A stretch of DNA of 44,030 bases from positions 1 to 44,030 of the IMG/VR virus record IMGVR_UViG_3300047548_001097. One strand, written 5' to 3'. Of this stretch, positions 24,998-31,488 are shown one piece after another (the stretch's first letter is position 1; the number at the start of each line of letters is the position of its first letter). Source of the stretch: a virus. The position numbers were made by a program, and so were the translations under genes. The notes below the pieces were generated by a model, which saw only the letters and a program-made list of their open reading frames with translations, had not been told where the DNA came from and did not search any database.

Positions 24998-25663
24998 TTA
25001 GAGGTTATTGTCAATATGCATTCCGAAGAAGAATGCTTTCAAAGTTTCTGTACTGGTAGGCCTACTATTCAAACTGGCAATAGCGTCCAGATTATACCCA
25101 CCTTGTTCGACGGTCAAACGCCGGGCTTCACGGAAAGCGGCTACATCACCACCACGCACTTTAATCAATTCTTCGATGGCATCAATATGGCCAGATGATT
25201 CCATGATCATCAGTTCAGGTAATGAAATCCTAGAAGAACGAGAAGCACCTACGGCTTGTCCCGATAATGGATCGGTAAATTTACTACTTTCAACAACCGA
25301 CTTACCCTTGACCAAATGTTGTTGTTGCCTACGAATAGGCATATCAATGACCAAATATTTTTCAGGCGTCAAAAAACGAACACCGGATACAGGGTCTGTC
25401 ACCCATATTCTTTGGAAGAAATCGATACCCAGATCATCTCCTAAGGCCAGAATCTTTTCCATTCGTATTATTTCTTCATTTAAGTTACTGACGAAATAAG
25501 GAAGGATGACTTCTCCCCTTTCTATCTTACCCATTAACTCATCAAACTCTTTGTCTGAACATGCTGCAAAGAAATCTTCATACATTTTAACATTGGATGA
25601 GTTGGGGTTTAACTTCTTTATCTTCTCAATAAAGAATTCTGTTGCACCTTTACGATTGCCCAT
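24998..25663 (-). CDS. Multisubunit RNA polymerase beta subunit, C-terminal part
   Basis: A 221-residue protein. Residues 104-180 follow the order of the bacterial beta C terminus: RRQQQHLVKGKSVVES corresponds to the L-x-HLVDDKxHARS segment, then FTDPLSGQAVGASRSSRISLPELMIMESSG corresponds to [27 protein letters not shown], then AIEELIKVRGGD corresponds to LQEMLTVKSDD. That region binds beta' and the RNA-DNA hybrid. phiKZ-group phages split beta into separate genes, so a stand-alone C-terminal piece fits. Together with the beta' part at 1-1004 it shows that the phage makes its own polymerase; whether both belong to the same enzyme is open. Confidence 0.65.
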   Translation of the reverse strand: MGNRKGATEFFIEKIKKLNPNSSNVKMYEDFFAACSDKEFDELMGKIERGEVILPYFVSNLNEEIIRMEKILALGDDLGIDFFQRIWVTDPVSGVRFLTPEKYLVIDMPIRRQQQHLVKGKSVVESSKFTDPLSGQAVGASRSSRISLPELMIMESSGHIDAIEELIKVRGGDVAAFREARRLTVEQGGYNLDAIASLNSRPTSTETLKAFFFGMHIDNNL

Positions 25664-25681
25664 GAATAATCACCGTAGAAA

Positions 25682-25712
25682 TAAAGGAGCCCTACTAACG
25701 TAAGGCTCCGGT
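25682..25712 (-). terminator. Hairpin terminator overlapping a stop codon
   Basis: GGAGCC pairs with GGCTCC (25686-25709, 12-base loop holding the stop of the gene at 25695), followed on minus by TTTATTTC. It is moderately strong. Confidence 0.6.
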
Positions 25713-26006
25713 TTTTATAACGTCTTTACACCAGTTTTTATGGAACAGAGTAATATATTCATCAACTGAATTGATATTCTCTAACCACGCACGAATTGAA
25801 ATGGTTCCAGGAATAGGATCTAAAACATGACGCCAAAAGGCATTCATCTTCTTTACTTGATCGGCATCAGGCATACCGTCTAAGTTACCTACACCAAAAA
25901 ACCGTTTAGCTTTTCTTTTAAAGATAACGGCAGGTTCTGGCCCACCGTTAAGTGCTATCACTTCTAAACTCATGTGTATAATGCAACGCTTGTATCCGCT
26001 AGACAT
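25695..26006 (-). CDS. Unknown protein downstream of the recombinase
   Basis: A 103-residue protein; the start has TAGGAG about nine bases upstream. It is basic at both ends. There is no recognised domain. It follows the UvsX-like gene by 21 bases and ends in a terminator, so it is the last gene of a three-gene unit starting at 27881. Confidence 0.55.
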   Translation of the reverse strand: MSSGYKRCIIHMSLEVIALNGGPEPAVIFKRKAKRFFGVGNLDGMPDADQVKKMNAFWRHVLDPIPGTISIRAWLENINSVDEYITLFHKNWCKDVIKTGALR

Positions 26007-26027
26007 GAATTAGTCTCCTATTTATTA

Positions 26028-27479
26028 TTAGTCTTTTCTGACCGTCCATATTTTGACAGCTTGTTCGTACCATGCTGGCGTATAATCGCCAACACGCATT
26101 CTTAACAAATCCATGGTGGATAAGTAGTACAATCCGTCTTTACCTTCGTCTTCATTGAAGACCCAATAGTTACGAGTCATACCCAATAAAACTTCCCAGT
26201 TAAAACCCATAGCCTTTATATCTGTATAAAGGGTTTCTGGATCACACATAAGATCATTAGGAAGTGGTGCCCATGTCTGCTTAATTTGCAATAACTGACT
26301 GGTGATTTCCAGTGCACGACGCAACATTGCATCTGTGTCAATTTTCTCGCGCACCGTAGTACGACTTAGCTTCACATCCGGATACAGGTACAACGCATAA
26401 TTGATAGCGTTACCGACGATTCCATATTCATTGGTTTTACAGTGATGGAACTGTGTCAAATGCGGTAATAAACCTTCACGTTGTGAAACGATGACTTCTA
26501 ACGGAATACCCGCCGGACCACTTTTATTTCGGGTGGGCTTCGTAGTCACTAACATCAAGTCAGTAGTATCTTCTTCTTTATCCACTTCAGCAGCGGGATA
26601 AAGTACACCTGTACCGCGTTCTTTGTTATTCAGAATACTAACACTGAATATTTCGTAAATAACATCATTGATAAATTCAAAGGCTTTGGTGGTACCAGTA
26701 ACTTTACTACCCTTCTTGGCATGGGTTAGCTTATGCTTTTTAGGTGCATAAGGATCCAGTTCAAATTCGTCACCGACATGGGCGACATAGGTGAAGTACA
26801 AACCGCCCGTAGGACCCATATTCATACTTTGGTTAATCAATTGTTTCTTGGCAATACCTTGCTTCATATACAGGGTATTATTACCACTGTCACCAATGGC
26901 ATTCTTATCAGTCATCTTTTCATTCAGACTACTGATTTCCAACTGACTGAGAGAATCGATCATGACGCCTGTGGGACGAACAATAGGAATGTATTTACCC
27001 TGGCTGTTAACAAACGGTGTATCTATCATGATTTTAGCACGATCTTTTACTTTGGCATTACAGATACTCTTCACCTGTTCAAAGTATTCGTCACCCATTA
27101 CTTCGCCTGCAGAAGTAACTTTGATCTTGACTTCGCCAGGTTGCAGCTCCTCTGAACCATGATCAATTTTAGACAGATTCACGAATCGCCTGGCCAAAGT
27201 ATTGATACGGGTATACTTCAAACTGTTTTCCGAATCATAGATACTGTACTGATAGCAGTTATACCTATCGGCAATGGTCATGTTAAAGTAATTGGCAATA
27301 ACAGATTTAAAACTGTTACCTGGTCCAGCAACGGAAACAATGTGTCCTTGTCCACCATTTAATATCATTTCACCGTTAGCACCTTTTTCATAGGTACCTG
27401 TAACGATGTCAAACAAACAGCCGACATTAAACATCGGCCTAATTTTTGGGATGGTTGGTAATGAAGATAAAAAGCTCAT
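26028..27479 (-). CDS. UvsX/RecA-like recombinase
   Basis: A 483-residue protein. Residues 46-59 (HIVSVAGPGNSFKS) match T4 UvsX, whose Walker A reads AGPSKSFKS, and YSIYDSENS (about 79-87) matches its FYDSEFG. Walker B is GVMIDSL (about 172-178), followed by the helical LNEKMTDKNAIGDSGNNTLYMK stretch and GLYFTYVAHVG, which align with the UvsX L2 region. It should form filaments on single-stranded DNA and drive strand exchange during recombination-dependent replication. It is about 90 residues longer than T4 UvsX, mostly at the C terminus. The Phe-Lys-Ser in place of Gly-Lys-Thr is typical of UvsX. The ribosome site is weak. Confidence 0.8.
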   Translation of the reverse strand: MSFLSSLPTIPKIRPMFNVGCLFDIVTGTYEKGANGEMILNGGQGHIVSVAGPGNSFKSVIANYFNMTIADRYNCYQYSIYDSENSLKYTRINTLARRFVNLSKIDHGSEELQPGEVKIKVTSAGEVMGDEYFEQVKSICNAKVKDRAKIMIDTPFVNSQGKYIPIVRPTGVMIDSLSQLEISSLNEKMTDKNAIGDSGNNTLYMKQGIAKKQLINQSMNMGPTGGLYFTYVAHVGDEFELDPYAPKKHKLTHAKKGSKVTGTTKAFEFINDVIYEIFSVSILNNKERGTGVLYPAAEVDKEEDTTDLMLVTTKPTRNKSGPAGIPLEVIVSQREGLLPHLTQFHHCKTNEYGIVGNAINYALYLYPDVKLSRTTVREKIDTDAMLRRALEITSQLLQIKQTWAPLPNDLMCDPETLYTDIKAMGFNWEVLLGMTRNYWVFNEDEGKDGLYYLSTMDLLRMRVGDYTPAWYEQAVKIWTVRKD

Positions 27480-27488
27480 GGGTTTTCT

Positions 27489-27881
27489 CTACGCATAATT
27501 GTTGATGAAATCAAACGTAATAAGGTCCTTGGTAGGATCATTGTGTCTAAACCTGGGTTTGAAGATAACACCCAGATCACCGGTTAAACCGTCAGAAAGA
27601 ATAACACTTTCAGTACCACCCATTCCGATAACGGCAGTTACTAAACTACCAATAATTGGATGAGCTGTTAATTTTACCTTCAGGATACGAAACGGTAACA
27701 TACCGGTCTTTTGTTTATTCATTGTAGGGATATAGTCCCCATACACAGAACGTTCTCCATTATTGATACCATCAATCCATTCGATCAGGTTAGGGGCGGC
27801 TCCTACATCAGCCAGTTTGCACAGAGTAACAATAAAGCAATCATTGCCGTCTGGAACCAAGTTTTTGTTAAGTTCTTTCAT
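27489..27881 (-). CDS. Unknown protein upstream of the recombinase
   Basis: A 130-residue protein behind CGGAGA. It is beta-rich in the second half (GSLVTAVIGMGGTESVIL). It is the first gene of the recombinase unit, nine bases before uvsX-like, so it may assist recombination (a mediator or single-strand binding role is conceivable). No motif supports a specific assignment. Confidence 0.55.
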   Translation of the reverse strand: MKELNKNLVPDGNDCFIVTLCKLADVGAAPNLIEWIDGINNGERSVYGDYIPTMNKQKTGMLPFRILKVKLTAHPIIGSLVTAVIGMGGTESVILSDGLTGDLGVIFKPRFRHNDPTKDLITFDFINNYA

Positions 27882-27904
27882 GGTTATCTCCGTTGTTTGT
27901 CTAT

Positions 27905-27932
27905 ATTATCTTTGTCTGTTTTTAATTTTTAA
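27905..27932 (-). promoter_or_regulatory. Possible promoter, TTAAAA-N16-GATAAT
   Basis: Upstream of the unit starting at 27881, on minus, TTAAAA is followed after 16 bases by GATAAT. The spacing agrees with the other promoters but the -35 box departs from TTTCAA, so this call is weak. Confidence 0.35.
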
Positions 27933-27981
27933 TTGATAGTATGTCACCCCAATTTCTATTAGACCATGAGGATATATCTAA

Positions 27982-28812
27982 ATGGGTAATCATGACCTTA
28001 CAATTGCCAGAGAAGCTTTAGCGAATTTTGCTCCTGGTCAAGTTATCGGCTTGGAAAATCGCTTGAATTTGAACTTCATGGCCACAGGTTTCGGTGCTGT
28101 CGTTGTCGACAATGCTAAACGTTTTATCAACAGTTCTATGGTAGCCCATTTTGTACCGTCTGCAAATCTCAGTGCAGCTTCTAAGAAGTTGGAAAGAATT
28201 TCGTATGCATCCCTGGATAAATATGTAATTCGTACTCCTGAAGGCGTCACGGGTCCAATGGTTCCTTATCTGGAAGTACTGGATGCCGCTGCGGATGATC
28301 TGTTGGACATACGGGATCGTTTGTTGAATCCCTTGAAGCAGTGGCTGGGTCGCGCTTTAACGCATCCAGGCTTCGTAGAGAAGGTTTGGATGGATGCCGA
28401 TATACGTTTCATTGACGTAGAAAATCATGTCAACATGTTGGCTAAACATTACGATGATAAAGTGGGCGATGACATCAGCTTTAATTATCTTCACAAAGTG
28501 TATCCGAAACCATCTGACTTTCATACCGCTCAAGGTATGGTGAATGATCTGGTGAAAGAATCAGCTATTCTTTTGGGACATGATATTCCCAAAATGACAG
28601 AAGAAATTTCTGTTCTTGTAAAGAAACTGATTGATGCCAATGAAAAAGCCGATTACTTGGAGAAGATGCCTTCAGCATCTGCTGCTAAGTTGTCAGATAT
28701 GCTTTATCATGCTGGCCGTGAAGTAGAACTGTTGTCTATTGTTCTCTTTCAGATTAAGATCGCTTCAGTTGCCTATGAAGAAAGTGTCAACAAGATCATC
28801 GCAGAACTGTGA
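27982..28812 (+). CDS. Isolated plus-strand protein, possibly virion-associated
   Basis: A 276-residue soluble, largely helical protein with heptad-like stretches near residues 95-120 and 205-265. GAGGA lies about ten bases before the start. It is a lone plus-strand gene between minus-strand units, with a divergent start region at 27882-27981 and a bidirectional terminator at its end. The family is unknown. Lone plus-strand genes here (also at 22898) may follow the late structural programme; that is inference. Confidence 0.6.
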   Translation: MGNHDLTIAREALANFAPGQVIGLENRLNLNFMATGFGAVVVDNAKRFINSSMVAHFVPSANLSAASKKLERISYASLDKYVIRTPEGVTGPMVPYLEVLDAAADDLLDIRDRLLNPLKQWLGRALTHPGFVEKVWMDADIRFIDVENHVNMLAKHYDDKVGDDISFNYLHKVYPKPSDFHTAQGMVNDLVKESAILLGHDIPKMTEEISVLVKKLIDANEKADYLEKMPSASAAKLSDMLYHAGREVELLSIVLFQIKIASVAYEESVNKIIAEL

Positions 28813-28845
28813 AAAAAAAAAGGAGTCCGTGAGGACTCCTTTTAT
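28812..28845. terminator. Bidirectional terminator
   Basis: The AGGAGTCC / GGACTCCT stem (28821-28840) with GTGA loop is flanked by a run of A and TTTTATT. It is the fourth use of this same stem in the window. Confidence 0.87.
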
Positions 28846-28849
28846 TCCG

Positions 28850-29215
28850 TCAATCCTCCAGAAGGGAGAAGTTGACATCACCCATCACCATCTCACCGTC
28901 ATCATCCACTTCGAAATATTCATTGAGAATGATACCTTGACTGCGCGATGTGGCCAAGTTCTGAAGATCGTTGACTGCATCATGATTGATGGTTCCATCA
29001 ATGTTGACGAACAGTGTAGCGGCATCCATATGGATATCCTCTAACAACTGTTCGGTTTCTGGATCCAGGTCTGCGTCGTCTTCGAGGTAATCGGTAACTA
29101 CCACTTTACCATTTACCCCTTTAACATAGACCTCATCATCGATTTCACAATCCATCAACTTATCATCCAGTTTCAGCAGATTGGCTACTAAACGATCTTG
29201 TATTTCATTGGACAT
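28850..29215 (-). CDS. Very acidic small protein
   Basis: A 121-residue protein behind AAGGAG, rich in Asp and Glu over its whole length (for example DYLEDDADLDPETEQLLED). Such acidic phage proteins can mimic DNA or bind basic host proteins, but no anti-restriction family signature is visible. It is the last gene of a three-gene unit. Confidence 0.6.
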   Translation of the reverse strand: MSNEIQDRLVANLLKLDDKLMDCEIDDEVYVKGVNGKVVVTDYLEDDADLDPETEQLLEDIHMDAATLFVNIDGTINHDAVNDLQNLATSRSQGIILNEYFEVDDDGEMVMGDVNFSLLED

Positions 29216-29227
29216 GATAATTGCTCC

Positions 29228-29611
29228 TTATGCAATCACGATTTGAAAGTAATTGGTACTGATGCAGTAGGTAACTGGACCAAACGAATCCCTTTCACCT
29301 ACGAATACCAGGAAATTAATATCTGGATAATCGGCTTTCACCTTTCTCATTACCGTATGAGCAATCCTAAAATTGGCATCAATGAATAGGCCGCAAGCAT
29401 CACCTGCGAACTGGAGAAACTTCTTATTCATATCTTGCGGGATAGGAATTTTTGTTTCGTCATATTCATAACCTTTACGGGTAACGAAGTAACCCTCGTC
29501 GTCATTACCACAATAACACAACATGTCATCCACATCGCTAACGTGCGGTTTACACCACTCCTCCAATTCTCTCCAGAGTGATACAAAACTTTCAACATTT
29601 TCTTGGTTCAT
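29228..29611 (-). CDS. Unknown acidic protein
   Basis: I choose the ATG at 29611 (MNQENVES, 127 residues): it is eight bases after AGGAG, whereas the ATG two codons earlier sits too close to that site. The product is acidic, alpha/beta, with a CYCGNDD segment. No family is recognised. Confidence 0.55.
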   Translation of the reverse strand: MNQENVESFVSLWRELEEWCKPHVSDVDDMLCYCGNDDEGYFVTRKGYEYDETKIPIPQDMNKKFLQFAGDACGLFIDANFRIAHTVMRKVKADYPDINFLVFVGERDSFGPVTYCISTNYFQIVIA

Positions 29612-29632
29612 AGACATTCTCCTTTTAGAATG

Positions 29633-30232
29633 TTATAGTTGTAAAAAAGCTTCACGGTATTGTTGTAGCTCTTCCTTAAATAAATCTTCCACCAGCTTTG
29701 GATATTGGGCATACCCGCTGGGTCCATACTTGTCTTTCAGATGTTGGCTTGCTTCCTTAATAGCTTCGGCTTCTGAAAGACCATTAACATCGATGTGATA
29801 CGCTATACTACGTTTCAACATATTGGAAATGTTTTCAATACGTGGTAATCCGCGATCAGCAACGGCAAAGATTTCGCTGAACTTAGAACTATACGTACCA
29901 CTGAAAGATGCACGGTGTTCTTCACACGCCTCCGCAATCATCTGCCGTTTCAAGGGACTGACTGATAGGACAAAGGGATCATCACTTTCTCGCCAGTGTC
30001 TGCCGGACAACATGTGATGTTTGTCTTTATCCACGTGCCGGAACATGTCATGCGTGTACGCCGCTATTGTTCCCATCCTCAAGAATAACGTACGATGTTC
30101 ACCCAACTTCTCTGCAATGATACGGAAGTTTTCTGACACCTCTTTAAAGTGCGGCTCCTGATGCGCACGATCATTCTTTATCCAAAGTTGTCCATAATGA
30201 TTGCGCATTTCTTCTATTAATTCTTCAAACAT
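29633..30232 (-). CDS. HD-domain phosphohydrolase
   Basis: A 199-residue protein with the motif order of the HD superfamily. DRAHQEPHFKEV (residues 21-32) gives the first metal-binding His. AAYTHDMF (57-64) gives the His61-Asp62 pair. A helix with EEHRASF and SEIFAVADRG (119-128) gives the last Asp126. Such enzymes remove phosphates from nucleotides or cut cyclic or hyperphosphorylated nucleotides with a divalent metal. Substrates could be dNTPs, nucleoside monophosphates or host alarmones. AAGGAG precedes the start. First gene of a three-gene unit with a clear promoter (30262-30289). Confidence 0.72.
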   Translation of the reverse strand: MFEELIEEMRNHYGQLWIKNDRAHQEPHFKEVSENFRIIAEKLGEHRTLFLRMGTIAAYTHDMFRHVDKDKHHMLSGRHWRESDDPFVLSVSPLKRQMIAEACEEHRASFSGTYSSKFSEIFAVADRGLPRIENISNMLKRSIAYHIDVNGLSEAEAIKEASQHLKDKYGPSGYAQYPKLVEDLFKEELQQYREAFLQL

Positions 30233-30261
30233 ACTGAGCTCTCCTTAGTTGACTCCTATAG

Positions 30262-30289
30262 AGAATATACGTTTTCATTTCAGTTGAAC
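30262..30289 (-). promoter_or_regulatory. Promoter, GTTCAA-N16-TATTCT
   Basis: On minus GTTCAA is followed after 16 bases by TATTCT, with CGTA before the -10. The stretch AACGTATATTCT is identical in the promoter at 34540. It drives the HD hydrolase unit. Confidence 0.68.
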
Positions 30290-30291
30290 GG

Positions 30292-30319
30292 ATATAAAGG
30301 AGATCCTTTCGGATCTCCT
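30292..30319 (-). terminator. Rho-independent terminator
   Basis: AGGAGATCC pairs with GGATCTCCT (30298-30319, GAAA loop on minus), followed on minus by TTTATATCC. It ends the spike gene at 30322. Confidence 0.8.
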
Positions 30320-30321
30320 AA

Positions 30322-31488
30322 TTAAGTATCAATCAAATAGTTAGCAACAGGAATTCCATTTATCGTAGACAAGTTAATATTTGTACAACTTATCAGTGGA
30401 GCCGATAGCGACAATGCCGTCAAAGATCCTGTTAAGTTAAAGGTACCGGTCTGTACAATATTACCGGTTTGAGTAACATCACCAACAATACTGCATGTTC
30501 CTGGAGCGCCGCCCGGCCCCGACATGCTGATAGCACCAGCAATACCGATTGTGGGGGCGGCCAGATTACAAGTAGCACTTCCGGATAGGGTCACATTAAT
30601 ACCATTTACGGTATAATTAGTCAAAGCAATCTGGGTGATGTTCTTACCATTTAACGTAAAGTCGCCGATAATTACGTCAGTCTGGTTACCCATCACCGTA
30701 TTGTTAACATCGCCCTGGATAATAGTACTGCTATTACCACCCACGGTTTCACTGTAGTCACCGGTGACATTGACAGTATAATTACCGCCGACCTTCAGGT
30801 CAAAGTCCTTACCGAATTCCCCATTAAAATTTTCCTTAGCAAATGCCTTAATATCTTTCTTATCCAAAGTTAAATACGTACCATCAGCATTCATGAAGGT
30901 AATCTTCTTTTCAGCTGAATCTAATTGAATCAGATTATCAAACCCATCTTTAACTGTAAAGTTACCGTCAGCAGCATTCACCTGCAATAGATAAGTTGTA
31001 AATTCCCCATTCGCTATACTGGTACTTAACGTAATATGTTTATTGATAGTATCAACAGTCACATAGTACGTATTCTTAGCAGTTAATTCATCCGCTTTCC
31101 CGCGAGCAGCCCATGCATAGGTAACTGACTCAGTAGTACGTAATTTATCATCACGTCCTAAAGGTTCCCACCAATAACGTTCGCTGTCACCTGCTGACCA
31201 TAATTTTACTTGCTCACCCCGTTTAATGGTAGGAGCTGTTCGACGATTCGTTTCACCTAACCAGTCTGCTTTAACTGACATACTCTTTTTCAAGTTAACA
31301 GCATACTTCTCACCGGTAATTGACATACCTTCTTTTTCAACATCAATTATGGCGTTAGTGATATCTCCTTCAAAGAAAGGAAGGAATTCTACTGGATAGA
31401 CTTCAATAAAACGGGAACCGTCTAGCTTATCGGCTGCGACGATCCCCATAGTAACGACGCGGAAATTACTTTGTTTGGTTTCCATCAT
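30322..31488 (-). CDS. Baseplate spike protein (T4 gp5/VgrG C-terminal type)
   Basis: A 388-residue protein. Residues 1-125 are consistent with an OB-like N-terminal domain ending in GEQVKLWSAGDSERYWWEPLG. From about residue 225 the sequence becomes a repetitive series (KVGGNYTVNVTGDYSETVGGN, then IIQGDVNNTVMGN and DVIIGDFTLNG), typical of the triple-stranded beta-helix of T4 gp5 and VgrG spikes. It should trimerise at the tip of the contractile tail and pierce the outer membrane. No lysozyme domain is present. The start overlaps the end of the Rad50-like gene by four bases (or one, if the second ATG is used). Confidence 0.72.
   Translation of the reverse strand: MMETKQSNFRVVTMGIVAADKLDGSRFIEVYPVEFLPFFEGDITNAIIDVEKEGMSITGEKYAVNLKKSMSVKADWLGETNRRTAPTIKRGEQVKLWSAGDSERYWWEPLGRDDKLRTTESVTYAWAARGKADELTAKNTYYVTVDTINKHITLSTSIANGEFTTYLLQVNAADGNFTVKDGFDNLIQLDSAEKKITFMNADGTYLTLDKKDIKAFAKENFNGEFGKDFDLKVGGNYTVNVTGDYSETVGGNSSTIIQGDVNNTVMGNQTDVIIGDFTLNGKNITQIALTNYTVNGINVTLSGSATCNLAAPTIGIAGAISMSGPGGAPGTCSIVGDVTQTGNIVQTGTFNLTGSLTALSLSAPLISCTNINLSTINGIPVANYLIDT

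Noticed and set aside
25008-25499. A 163-codon open frame on the plus strand
   Set aside because: It lies wholly opposite the RNAP beta C-terminal gene, which has family similarity and a ribosome site; this frame has neither.
26733-27155. A 140-codon open frame on the plus strand
   Set aside because: Antisense to the UvsX-like gene; its sequence shows no recognisable features and no ribosome site.
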